Below are positions 21,101 through 31,499 of a DNA stretch of 64,000 bases, one piece after another. Position numbers and translations under genes: made by a program. The stretch comes from Arion vulgaris (lineage: Eukaryota; Mollusca; Gastropoda; Stylommatophora; Arionidae), in the NCBI GenBank assembly GCA_020796225.1, contig CM036755.1, forward strand, positions 40,514,306 to 40,578,305, read 5' to 3'. The notes under the pieces are model-generated. The model made no database searches and was not told where the DNA came from. It was given only the letters and a program-made list of their open reading frames with translations. How positions within the stretch are numbered: the stretch's first letter is position 1; every line of letters begins with the position of its first letter.

Positions 21101-24100
21101 CAGTGGTGATTAAAGGACTGTAAACAGTTCTTTTGTGTTTTTATTTCAGTGGTGATTAAAGGACTGTAAACAGTTATTTATTGTGTTTTTTTATATCAGT
21201 GGTGATTAAAGGACTGTAAACAGTTATTTATTGTGTTTTTTTATATCAGTGGTGATTAAAGGACTGTAAACAGTTCTTTATTGTGTTTTTTTATATCAGT
21301 GGTGATTAAAGGACTGTAAACAGTTATTTATTGTGTTTTTATATCAGTGTGATTAAGGACTGTAAACAGTTATTTATTGTGTTTTTTTATATCAGTGGTG
21401 ATTAAAGGACTGTAAACAGTTCTTTATTGTGTTTTTTATTTCAGTGGTGATTAAAGGACTGTAAACAGTTCTTTATTGTTTTTTATATCAGTGGTGATTA
21501 AAGGACTGTAAACAGTTATTTATTGTGTTTTTTTATATCAGTGGTGATTAAAGGACTGTAAACAGTTCTTTATTGTGTTTTTTTATATCAGTGGTGATTA
21601 AAGGACTGTAAACAGTTATTTATTGTGTTTTTTTATATCAGTGGTGATTAAAGGACTGTAAACAGTTATTTATTGTGTTTTTTATTTCAGTGGTGATTAA
21701 AGGACTGTAAACAGTTATTTATTGTGTTTTTTATTTCAGTGGTGATTAAAGGACTGTAAACAGTTCTTTATTGTGTTTTTTATATCAGTGGTGATTAAAG
21801 GACTGTAAACAGTTCTTTATTGTGTTTTTTTATATCAGTGGTGATTAAAGGACTGTAAACAGTTCTTTATTGTGTTTTTTATTTCAGTGGTGATTAAAGG
21901 ACTGTAAACAGTTCTTTATTGTGTTTTTATTTCAGTGGTGATTAAGGACTGTAAACAGTTCTTTATTGTGTTTTTATATCAGTGGTGTTTAAAAGGACTG
22001 TAAACAGTTATTTATTGTGTTTTTTATTTCAGTGGTGATTAAAGGACTGTAAACAGTTATTTATTGTGTTTTTTATTTCAGTGGTGATTAAAGGACTGTA
22101 AACAGTTCTTTATTGTGTTTTTTTATATCAGTGGTGATTAAAGGACTGTAAACAGTTCTTTATTGTGTTTTTTTATTTCAGTGGTGATTAAAGGACTGTA
22201 AACAGTTCTTTATTGTGTTTTTTATTTCAGTGGTGATTAAAGGACTGTAAACAGTTCTTTATTGTGTTTTTTTATATCAGTGGTGATTAAAGGACTGTAA
22301 ACAGTTATTTATTGTGTTTTTTATATCAGTGGTGATTAAAGGATTGTAAACAGTTATTTATTGTGTTTTTTATTTCAGTGGTGATTAAAGGATTGTAAAC
22401 AGTTATTTATTGTGTTTTTTATATCAGTGGTGATTAAAGGATTGTAAACAGTTATTTATTGTGTTTTTTATTTCAGTGGTGATTAAAGGATTGTAAACAG
22501 TTATTTATTGTGTTTTTTATATCAGTGGTGATTAAAGGACTGTAAACAGTTCTTTATTGTGTTTTTTTATATCAGTGGTGATTAAAGGACTGTAAACAGT
22601 TCTTTATTGTGTTTTTATTTCAGTGGTGATTAAGGACTGTAACAGTTCTTTATTGTGTTTTTTAATTTCAGTGGTGATTAAAGGACTGTAAACAGTTATT
22701 TATTGTGTTTTTTATATCAGTGGTTATTAAAGGACTGTAAACAGTTCTTTATTGTGTTTTTTATTTCAGTGGTGATTAAAGGACTGTAAACAGTTCTTTA
22801 TTGTGTTTTTTAATTTCAGTGGTGATTAAAGGACTGTAAACAGTTATTTATTGTGTTTTTTTATATCAGTGGTGATTAAAGGACTGTAAACAGTTATTTA
22901 TTGTGTTTTTTATATCAGTGGTGATTAAAGGACTGTAAACAGTTATTTATTGTGTTTTTATATCAGTGGTGATTAAAGGACTGTAACAAGTTATTTATTG
23001 TTTTTTATATCAGTGGTGATTAAAGGACTGTAAACAGTTATTTATTGTGTTTTTTTATATCAGTGGTGATTAAAGGACTGTAAACAGTTATTTATTGTGT
23101 TTTTTATATCAGTGGTGATTAAAGGACTGTAAACAGTTCTTTATTGTGTTTTTTATTTCAGTGGTGATTAAAGGACTGTAAACAGTTCTTTATTGTGTTT
23201 TTATTTCAGTGGTGATTAAGGACTGTAACAGTTATTTATTGTGTTTTTTTATATCAGTGGTGATTAAAGGACTGTAAACAGTTATTTATTGTGTTTTTTA
23301 TATCAGTAGTGATTAAGGACTGTAAACAGTTCTTTATTGTGTTTTTTATTTCAGTGGTGATTAAAGGACTGTAAACAGTTCTTTATTGTGTATTTTATTT
23401 CAGTGGTGATTAAAGGACTGTAAACAGTTATTTATTGTGTTTTTTTATATCAGTGGTGATTAAAGGACTGTAAACAGTTATTTATTGTGTTTTTTATTTC
23501 AGTGGTGATTAAAGGACTGTAAACAGTTCTTTATTGTGTTTTTTATTTCAGTGGTGATTAAAGGACTGTAAACAGTTATTTATTGTGTTTTTTATATCAG
23601 TGATGATTAAAGGACTGTAAACAGTTCTTTATTGTGTTTTTATTTCAGTGGTGATTAAGGACTGTAAACAGTTATTTATTGTGTTTTTATATCAGTGATG
23701 ATTAAGGACTGTAAACAGTTATTTATTGTGTTTTTATATCAGTGTGATTAAAGGACTGTAAACAGTTATTTATTGTGTTTTTTTATATCAGTGGTGATTA
23801 AAGGACTGTAAACAGTTATTTATTGTGTTTTTTTATATCAGTGGTGATTAAAGGACTGTAAACAGTTCTTTATTGTGTTTTTTATTTCAGTGGTGATTAA
23901 AGGACTGTAAACAGTTATTTATTGTGTTTTTTATTTCAGTGGTGATTAAAGGACTGTAAACAGTTCTTTATTGTGTTTTTTATATCAATGGTGATTAAAG
24001 GACTGTAAACAGTTATTTATTGTGTTTTTTTATATCAGTGGTGATTAAAGGACTGTAAACAGTTCTTTATTGTGTTTTTTTATATCAGTGGTGATTAAAG

Positions 24101-25319
24101 GACTGTAAACAGTTATTTATTGTGTTTTTATTTCAGTGGTATTAAGGACTGTAAACAGTTATTTATTGTGTTTTTTATTTCAGTGGTGATTAAAGGACTG
24201 TAAACAGTTCTTATTGTGTTTTTATTTCAGTGGTGATTAAAGGACTGTAAACAGTTATTTATTGTGTTTTTTTATATCAGTGGTGATTAAAGGACTGTAA
24301 ACAGTTATTTATTGTGTTTTTTATTTCAGTGGTGATTAAAGGACTGTAAACAGTTCTTTATTGTGTTTTTTATTTCAGTGGTGATTAAAGGACTGTAAAC
24401 AGTTATTTATTGTGTTTTTTATTTCAGTGGTGATTAAAGGACTGTAAACAGTTCTTTATTGTGTTTTTTTATATCAGTGGTGATTAAAGGACTGTAAACA
24501 GTTCTTTATTGTGTTTTTTATTTCAGTGGTGATTAAAGGACTGTAAACAGTTATTTATTGTGTTTTTTTATATCAGTGGTGATTAAAGGACTGTAAACAG
24601 TTATTTATTGTGTTTTTATTTCAGTGGTGATTAAGGACTGTAAACAGTTCTTTATTGTGTTTTTATTTCAGTGGTGATTAAGGACTGTAAAAGTTCTTTA
24701 TTGTGTTTTTTTATATCAGTGGTGATTAAAGGACTGTAAACAGTTCTTTATTGTGTTTTTTTATATCAGTGGTGATTAAAGGACTGTAAACAGTTCTTTA
24801 TTGTGTTTTTATTTCAGTGGTGATTAAGGACTGTAAACAGTTCTTTATTGTGTTTTTATTTCAGTGGTGTTTAAAAGGACTGTAAACAGTTATTTATTGT
24901 GTTTTTTTATATCAGTGGTGATTAAAGGACTGTAAACAGTTATTTATTGTGTTTTTTATATCAGTGGTGATTAAAGGACTGTAAACAGTTCTTTATTGTG
25001 TTTTTTATTTCAGTGGTGATTAAAGGACTGTAAACAGTTATTTATTGTGTTTTTTTATATCAGTGGTGATTAAAGGACTGTAAACAGTTATTTATTGTGT
25101 TTTTTTATATCAGTGGTGATTAAAGGACTGTAAACAGTTATTTATTGTGTTTTTTTATATCAGTGGTGATTAAAGGACTGTAAACAGTTATTTATTGTGT
25201 TTTTTTATATCAGTGGTGATTAAAGGACTGTAAACAGTTATTTATTGTGTTTTTTATTTCAGTGGTGATTAAAGGACTGTAAACAGTTATTTATTGTGTT
25301 TTTTTCTTTTCTCCAATCC

Positions 25320-25620
25320 TGTGTTGCCTCACAGCGTCAGGATAAGAAGACGTTTTTTGAACGGGCTTTTGTGTGCGCTACATATTAGTGTCTTTCGTCG
25401 CCTCCATTATCTCTGAAGTCCATCTCTTGCGTTACCTGCCTTTTATTTTGTATCCATTGTATCGGAGTAACATTGCTCTTTGAGGTGCACTGTCTGTTGG
25501 TAATCTGCTTATGTGGCCGAACCATTTAATTTGTTGTTTCTTGATAAAGTCTAGTACTAATGTTGTACCCACATTATTTTCTCTTGTCTTCATTTCTCAA
25601 CCGGTCTCTTCTTGTTACCC
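25320..25620 (-). pseudogene. LINE C-terminal relic (QQIKWFGH type)
   Basis: The minus strand reads LDFIKKQQIKWFGHISRLP, then APQRAMLLRYNG, KIKGR, a stop, RKRWTSEIMEATKD. This is the conserved post-reverse-transcriptase block of a non-LTR retrotransposon, including the G-R-x-R-x-RW run. One in-frame stop is visible. It lies immediately beside the end of the 14.4-kb satellite and resembles the relics at 4,330 and 62,960. Confidence 0.75.
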
Positions 25621-25628
25621 CAGCATTC

Positions 25629-25668
25629 TGCGTAGACACTGCGTAGACACTGCGTAGACACTGCGTAG
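25629..25668. repeat. 11-bp microsatellite, 3.7 copies
   Basis: TGCGTAGACAC is repeated with starts at 25,629, 25,640, 25,651 and 25,662. Confidence 0.95.
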
Positions 25669-25920
25669 AATCTCTGTTGTGACTATCAGACAGTAAGCAA
25701 ACATATAGACATATCATATTTGTTGTTATTTTAGAGAGAAATTAGAAGTGTAAGCTATAGGGAATAACGTCTGAAAGTTAATTTGACATCTGTATAACTA
25801 TTTCATACAAACTGGACTAGTCTTATTATAACGATACACAATTTAATCTGTCTTTCTTAATGTCATTGGTTTTGCCTTCTTCCATATGGACATTTTTATA
25901 TTTTGTCTATACATACCATG
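25669..25920. other. AT-rich spacer, no feature recognised
   Basis: No repeat or coding signal is recognised. It may belong to the 5' side of the LINE 3' fragment that follows. Confidence 0.3.
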
Positions 25921-25993
25921 GAGATTATTAACTGCACCAAGGAAAGATACTTGTGGAGAGAGATGATAGCCTACGCTGGTAAGCATGGCACTT
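25921..25993 (+). pseudogene. LINE extreme C-terminus with TTGA tail
   Basis: The plus strand reads KERYLWREMIAYAGKHGT and a TAA stop at 25,991-25,993, followed by (TTGA)n, the short-repeat tail typical of some LINEs. The residues match the C-terminus of the minus-strand copy at 26,074-26,296 (DRDLWRSMIAYANRHGA), so two copies of one family lie tail to tail, about 80 bp apart. Confidence 0.75.
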
Positions 25994-26073
25994 AATTGAT
26001 TGATTGATTTATTTATTGATTTACACATACATTTTAAGTTATTTAATTTTTACAACTTTTTACTTCATCATCA

Positions 26074-26296
26074 TCAGGCGCCGTGCCTGTTAGCGTAGGC
26101 GATCATGGATCTCCACAAATCTCTATCTATGGTGTTTGCTGTCAACTCAGATGTTGACGCTCTACCGTGCCAAGAAGTCAGGCTATCCAAAATTTTCTCT
26201 CTCTGTCTTCCTCTGTCTTGTCTATCCTCGATTTTACCAGTTGTCACAATGTGTTCTAAACCTCCTCTCCTCATCACATGCCCCGAAAAATGGTGA
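26074..26296 (-). pseudogene. LINE ORF2 C-terminus (GHVMRR type)
   Basis: The minus strand reads SGHVMRRGGLEHIVTTGKIE, DRQDRGRQREKILDSLTSWH, then IDRDLWRSMIAYANRHGA and a stop, followed by a (GAT)n tail. This is the final 70 residues of a common invertebrate non-LTR retrotransposon ORF2, and the fragment is uninterrupted over this length. Just upstream lies a fragment of a different LINE family, so the element is heavily 5'-truncated. Confidence 0.85.
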
Positions 26297-26299
26297 CTG

Positions 26300-26482
26300 C
26301 CTCTTTCTTATACATTTCTTACTCTGTCTCTAGCCAGTTCACCTACTTCATCGATGGTCATATTCTGGTTTCTTTAATATCATGTAGCCATCTTCTTCTT
26401 GGTCTGCCTCTGCATCCTGGGACTACCATCCAGTATTGTTTTCTCAAGGCCTTCGTGACGCTTGATGTGACCAAAGTATTTT
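26300..26482 (-). pseudogene. LINE ORF2 C-terminal relic (YFGHIKRH type)
   Basis: The minus strand reads KYFGHIKRHEGLEKTILDG, then after a frameshift RGRPRRRWLHDIKET, and NMTIDEVGELARDRVRN. This is the equivalent post-reverse-transcriptase block of another LINE family. The same family recurs at 30,200-30,405 and, corrupted, near 38,130-38,330 and 42,900-43,100. At least two frameshifts are present. Confidence 0.8.
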
Positions 26483-26790
26483 GTATATAAACTAATTAAC
26501 CTGAAGTTTTAAATAAAAAATGATGTTTTTTCACAATTTTTATATTATTTTGTGGTTCATAAAATTACATCAACTTTCAAATGAATCTAAATAATAGTAT
26601 AATTTCAGTTGTATCGTGTAAGGAGCAGCTAACTGGACTAGTTCACTCGCCTGTCGTAAGAGGTACCTGACAAGTCGCAGTATTGTGCCATCTCTTGGTA
26701 GGTGCACTGGTTGTAGCAGCATTCACATACTATTCCTTGACCGTTGATCTCTCTCTTGACTAGGAATGACATTGCGTTCTTTTATTTAAC
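26483..26790. other. Spacer with no feature recognised
   Basis: AT-rich at first, then a mixed-composition stretch ending at the start of the 70-bp array. No coding sequence, tRNA-like element or tandem period is recognised. Confidence 0.3.
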
Positions 26791-27697
26791 ATAAAATCTC
26801 GCACGTTTTCATCAATCATTGGTGAAGATACAAGAAGAGATATCAGATTATTAACAAGACATAATATCTCGCAGGTTTTCATCAATCACTGTTGAAGATA
26901 CAAGAAGAGATATCAGATTATTAGCAAGACATAATATCTGGCAGGTTTTCATCAATCACTGTTGAAGATACAAGAAGAGATATCAGATTATTAGCAAGAC
27001 ATAATATCTCGCAGGTTTTCATCAATCACTGTTGAAGATACAAGAAGAGATATCAGATTATTAACAAGACATAATATCTGGCAGGTTTTCATCAATCACT
27101 GTTGAAGATACACGAAGAGATATCAGATTATTAGCAAGACATAATATCTGGCAGGTTTTCATCAATCACTGTTGAAGATACACGAAGAGATATCAGATTA
27201 TTAGCAAGACATAATATCTGGCAGGTTGTCATCAATCACTGTTGAAGATACAAGAAGAGATATCAGATTATTAACAAGACATAATATCTCGCAGGTTTTC
27301 ATCAATCACTGTTGAAGATACACGAAGAGATATCAGATTATTAACAAGACATAATATCTGGCAGGTTTTCATCAATCACTGTTGAAGATACAAGAAGAGA
27401 TATCAGATTATTAGCAAGACATAATATCTGGCAGGTTGTCATCAATCACTGTTGAAGATACAAGAAGAGATATCAGAGTTTTAGCAAGACCTAATATCTG
27501 GCAGGTTTTCATCAATCACTGTTGAAGATACACGAAGAGATATCAGATTATTAGCAAGACATAATATCTCGCAGGTTTTCATCAATCATTGGTGAAGATA
27601 CAAGAAGAGATATCAGATTATTAACAAGACATAATATCTGGCAGGTTGTCATCAATCACTGTTGAAGATACAAGAAGAGATATCAGATTATTAGCAA
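26791..27697. repeat. 70-bp satellite array, 13 copies
   Basis: Units begin ATAATATCTCGCAGGTTTTC at 26,791 (diverged first copy), 26,861, 26,931 and so on with exact 70-bp spacing. Variable sites are CTC/CTG before GCAGG, ACAAG/ACACG and TTAAC/TTAGC. A corrupted version of the same repeat is visible at 38,540-38,780. Confidence 0.95.
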
Positions 27698-27734
27698 GTT
27701 TCTAAATGGTAAATTATTTGTAAGTAATTAAATG

Positions 27735-27960
27735 TGTGGTTTCGTTTGTGGCTTAGGGGATAGTGACTCGGTCTATTAACCCCAACGTTCTGAGTTCAAA
27801 TCACGCTGCGGACAGTTTGGTTGCAAATTGTTTCACGAGGATTTTTACAAACGGACGATGGCACGACCCATTCAGAAATCAATTGCAAACTACTAAACGT
27901 AATACCTAGAAAAATCAATCACAAACAGCGTTAAAAAGCTGGGGTTGATTTGCAGGTCCT
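27735..27960 (+). mobile_element. tRNA-derived SINE, second family
   Basis: The head has an A-box-like TGGCTTAGGGG at about 27,748-27,758 and a B-box-like GAGTTCAAATC at 27,792-27,802, with a spacing like that of a tRNA gene. The cloverleaf is incomplete and there is a long unrelated body (CGATGGCACGACCCATTCAG onward), so this is a SINE rather than a tRNA gene. It differs from the SINE at 3,650. The right end is not sharply defined; a LINE relic follows at about 28,005. Confidence 0.6.
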
Positions 27961-28004
27961 GTAAAGGATATGCAATTAACTTAATAAAATGTGTAAGTAT
28001 ATAC

Positions 28005-28276
28005 CAAAAAGAGCTAAGGTAGAGACGCTAGCTATTGATAGGACACACATTGAGAAGACCGACCGAAAGCATTGCAGGCACCTTTTCGGAACCGGCAAGG
28101 AATGAGGAGTAGGTGAAGGCCTAGACATACCTGAAGACGAGAGCTGGAGGTTGATATTAAAAGGATAAGTAAAACATGGAAAGAATTGGAAGGGATGGCA
28201 GGAGAGAGGAAGAGCTGGAAGAAGTGTTCTCCGTTGAGAGTTGAAAGTTGAAGAAGAAGAAGGCTAGTGGACTGCT
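28005..28276 (+). pseudogene. LINE ORF2 C-terminal relic (IGHTLRRP type)
   Basis: The plus strand reads LIGHTLRRPTESIAGTFSEP, then a stop at about 28,105. Further blocks in shifted frames give RAGG, LKG and KTWKELEGMAGERKSWKK, followed by a GAAGAAGAAG tail. This is the C-terminal region of a third LINE family, with a characteristic GHTLRRP block and a KTWKELE-type helix. Several frameshifts and stops make it inactive. Confidence 0.75.
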
Positions 28277-28489
28277 TCAATTTGACTTCCTCTGTGATAG
28301 AGACCTACACTAACCGTCTCCATGTTTACAGTCAGACAGAACTATTCCGTATCTTCACTCATATTTTCAGATAGATATGAACGCTCAACTCCAGTTCAAC
28401 GTCCACTACTTCAGTCTGACTTCCTCTGTGATAGAGACCTACACTAACCGTCTCCATGTTTACAGTCAGACAGAACTATACCGTATCAG
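28277..28489. repeat. Direct duplication of about 78 bp, 2 copies, 132-bp spacing
   Basis: GACTTCCTCTGTGATAGAGA with the following CCTACACTAACCGTCTCCAT and GTTTACAGTCAGACAGAACT occurs at about 28,283 and again at about 28,418. The second copy runs directly into the 54-bp array, whose units also begin CAGAACAGT. Confidence 0.85.
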
Positions 28490-30140
28490 TGTTTTCAAGA
28501 AGAAGAAACGGTAAACTCTGCTTCAATTATATCAAACAGAACAGTTTTTTCAGAAGGAAGAAACGGTAAACTCTGCTCAATTATACCAAACAGAACAGTT
28601 TTTTCAGAAGGAAGAAACGGTAAACTCTGCTGAATTATATCAAACAGAACAGTTTTTTCAGTAGGAAGAAACGGTAAATTCTGCTCAATTATACCAAACA
28701 GAACAGTTTTTTCAGTAGGAAGAAACGGTAAACTCTGCTCAATTATATCAAACAGAACAGTTTTTTCAGTAGGAAGAAACGGTAAACTCTGCTCAATTAT
28801 ACCAAACAGAACAGTTTTTTCAGAAGGAAGAAACGGTAAACTCTGCTCAATTATATCAAACAGAACAGTGTTTTCAAGAAGAAGAAACGATAAACTCTGC
28901 TTCAATTATATCAAACAGAACAGTGTTTTCAAGAAGAAGAAACGATATACTCTGCTTCAATTATATCAAACAGAACAGTTTTTTCAGAAGGAAGAAACGG
29001 TAAACTCTGCTCAATTATACCAAACAGAACAGTTTTTTCAGAAGGAAGAAACGGTAAACTCTGCTCAATTATATCAAACAGAACAGTGTTTTCAAGAAGA
29101 AGAAACGATAAACTCTGCTTCAATTATATCAAACAGAACAGTGTTTTCAAGAAGAAGAAACGATAAACTCTGCTTCAATTATATCAAACACAACAGTTTT
29201 TTCAGAAGGAAGAAACGGTAAACTCTGCTCAATTATATCAAACAGAACAGTGTTTTCAAGAAGAAGAAACTGTAAACTCTGCTTCAATTATATCAAACAG
29301 AACAGTTTTTTCAGTAGGAAGAAACGGTAAACTCTGCTGAATTATATCAAACAGAACAGTTTTTTCAGTAGGAAGAAACGGTAAATTCTGCTCAATTATA
29401 CCAAACAGAACAGTTTTTTCAGTAGGAAGAAACGGTAAACTCTGCTCAATTATATCAAACAGAACAGTTTTTTTCAGTAGGAAGAAACGGTAAACTCTGC
29501 TCAATTATACCAAACAGAACAGTTTTTTCAGAAGGAAGAAACGGTAAACTCTGCTCAATTATATCAAACAGAACAGTGTTTTCAAGAAGAAGAAACGATA
29601 AACTCTGCTTCAATTATATCAAACAGAACAGTGTTTTCAAGAAGAAGAAACGATAAACTCTGCTTCAATTATATCAAACAGAACAGTTTTTTCAGTAGGA
29701 AGAAACGGTAAACTCTGCTCAATTATATCAAACAGAACAGTTTTTTTCAGTAGGAAGAAACGGTAAACTCTGCTCAATTATATCAAACAGAACAGTTTTT
29801 TCAGTAGGAAGAAACGGTAAACTCTGCTCAATTATACCAAACAGAACAGTTTTTTCAGTAGGAAGAAACGGTAAACTCTGCTCAATTATACCAAACAGAA
29901 CAGTTTTTTTCAGGAGGAAGAAACGGTAAGCTCTGCTTCAATTATATCAAACAGAACAGTTTTTTCAGTAGGAAGAAACGGTAAACTCTGCTCAATTATA
30001 CCAAACAGAACAGTTTTTTCAGTAGGAAGAAACGGTAAACTCTGCTTCAATTATATCAAACAGAACAGTTTTTTCAGTAGGAAGAAACGGTAAACTCTGC
30101 TTCAATTATATCAAACAGAACAGTTTTTTCAAGAAGAAGA
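28490..30140. repeat. 54-55 bp satellite array, about 30 copies
   Basis: The unit is CAGAACAGTTTTTTCAGWAG followed by GAAGAAACGGTAAACTCTGC and TCAATTATAYCAAA. A 55-bp type has GTTTTCAAGAAGAAGAAACG and CTTCAATT. The 54-bp units are in phase with codons, so frames stay open on both strands over several units. The 55-bp and 56-bp units break every frame, so these are not genes. Types A (CAGAAG), B (CAGTAG) and C (55 bp) occur in blocks. Confidence 0.95.
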
Positions 30141-30199
30141 AACTACGTGTTTTTTAAATATGTTATACCAACTACTAAACATCATCAAGGTGCGTGTCT

Positions 30200-30405
30200 A
30201 TGTGTACAGGACGTTGCTCTCTTTGCAGCACATCTGAAACTCACTCTGTCTCTAGTCAGTTCACCCACTTCGCCGATGGTCATATTCATGGTTTATTTAA
30301 TATCTTGTAGCCATCTTCTTCTTGGTCTGTCTCTGCGTCCTGGAACCCTGCCCTCTAGTATTGTACTTTCCAGGCCATCGTGACGCTTGATGTGACCAAA
30401 GTATG
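30200..30405 (-). pseudogene. LINE ORF2 C-terminal relic (YFGHVKRH type)
   Basis: The minus strand reads YFGHIKRH-type residues, here YFGHIKRHDGLESTILEG and RVPGRRDRPRRRWLQDIK, with stops after it, then MTIGEVGELTRDRV. It is the same family as 26,300-26,482 and a better-preserved copy. It supplies the reference for recognising the corrupted copies near 38.2 kb and 43 kb. Confidence 0.8.
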
Positions 30406-30890
30406 TAATTTTTCTCTATAGTATGTTGTTTATCAGCCAATTCTCTTTAACATTCAGTTCTTTCATGACATCAGTGTTCTTTCTTTTTCTGACAGAAAAA
30501 ACGTTATGTTATTATCATTCTCTTGTATTGCTGACTTTTGTTATGATAAACTCGTTGTTGTGTTTGTCAATATGTATTGTTTGTTTCAAAATCCTTGTTG
30601 TATGGTTATGTTTTCTTATTTTGTATATTTTTTCTTTCAGTTGTAATCAATTCTTAACTATTTATATCAAACTCACTGTGTTATGGTAGTGTTTTGTTAA
30701 ATATTTATTCTATACATATTTATTTCAATTTTAACTTATTCGTCTCTGTTTATACATCAATGTCGCTGTCTTATTGTATCGTATTGTTATTTTGTTTATT
30801 TTTATTTACCCTGACCGATTCTTCCGTTTTTAGAATGGAAATTTTAAGCACAAATGCCCCGTTGTCTGGTAAATGCAGGTGTTGTGACAT
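30406..30890. other. AT-rich spacer, no gene recognised
   Basis: T-rich on the plus strand with only fortuitous open frames. A short (CAT)n run lies at about 30,888-30,901. It marks the last good-quality sequence before the noisy region. Confidence 0.3.
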
Positions 30891-31499
30891 CATCATCATC
30901 ATAGTTTTGCCCCTTCCCGGAATTTGGGCTTTTGAAAAAAGTCTGAAACATTTTCCCGTAAAATGGAGAGGGAAAAACCCCCAAACTTTGTTTCCACTCT
31001 GTCTTCTAGGTCTTCCTCATTCTTTTTCCCAGCCCCACCCTCCAAAATTTTTTTTGGCCCAGGGTACACTGTCAGTTTAAGACTTTAAATTTTTTGGGCC
31101 AAATCAGAAGAACAGAAATTTACAAAGGCCCATTTATTATCCGAACCGTTTGTTTTGGGGTTAAATTTCAAATAGACATCTGGGCGATCCCATGACTTTC
31201 TTTCTTTCCTTTTTTCCTAGCCCGTTTAGGATAAGAAAAACTGAAGGCCCTTTTTTTGTTAAACGTGTCCCCCCAATTGGCCTGATTTTTGTTTTTGTAT
31301 TCGAAGATTTTTCCTGGGCCCAATGCGTTGGTAATTGGAGGGAAGAACCTTTAATTTTGGGTTTTTTTGGGAGGTTCGTATTGATTTTACCCCTTTTTTC
31401 CATATGTTTTCTTTTCCCGGCTCTTTTTTTAAAACCCGCATTTTTGAAAAATGCATGTCTGTTGTGACATTTTTCGTCATCTTTTGAGTAAAAGGGGTT

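Larger units (their letters stand above)
10880..25306. repeat. 48-50 bp satellite array, about 290 monomers (14.4 kb)
   Basis: The monomer core is ATCAGTGGTGATTAAAGGAC followed by TGTAAACAGTT, then CTTTATTGTG or ATTTATTGTG, a T run and ATATCAG or ATTTCAG. The T7-ATATCAG form is 50 bp and the T6-ATTTCAG form 49 bp. With the C/A choice after CAGTT this makes four main monomer types. Each monomer holds the dyad ACTGTAAACAGT. Many monomers with short T runs also lose an A in AAAGGA or TGTAAACA, a pattern that suggests homopolymer undercalling. The array ends abruptly at CTTTTCTCC near 25,307. No coding sequence or inserted element is seen inside it. Confidence 0.97.

Noticed and set aside
10880..25306. 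Array of real micro-exons and introns
   Set aside because: The GT-AG distance would be about 33 bases, too short for a normal spliceosomal intron, and the putative 16-base exons encode nothing consistent.
7926..25306. A confirmed centromere
   Set aside because: Higher-order satellite structure is suggestive, but there is no chromatin evidence, and multi-kilobase satellites also occur at telomere-adjacent and interstitial sites.
26791..27697. CRISPR-like array (70-bp periodic repeats)
   Set aside because: Whole monomers repeat head to tail with no unique spacers. No cas genes are present and the surroundings are eukaryotic retroelements.
27735..27815. A functional tRNA gene
   Set aside because: A and B boxes are present but stems do not form a full cloverleaf and the sequence continues into a SINE body.
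28495..29504. An 18-residue repeat protein on the minus strand
   Set aside because: The 54-bp monomers keep frame, but interspersed 55- and 56-bp monomers break it repeatedly, and the plus strand is also open.
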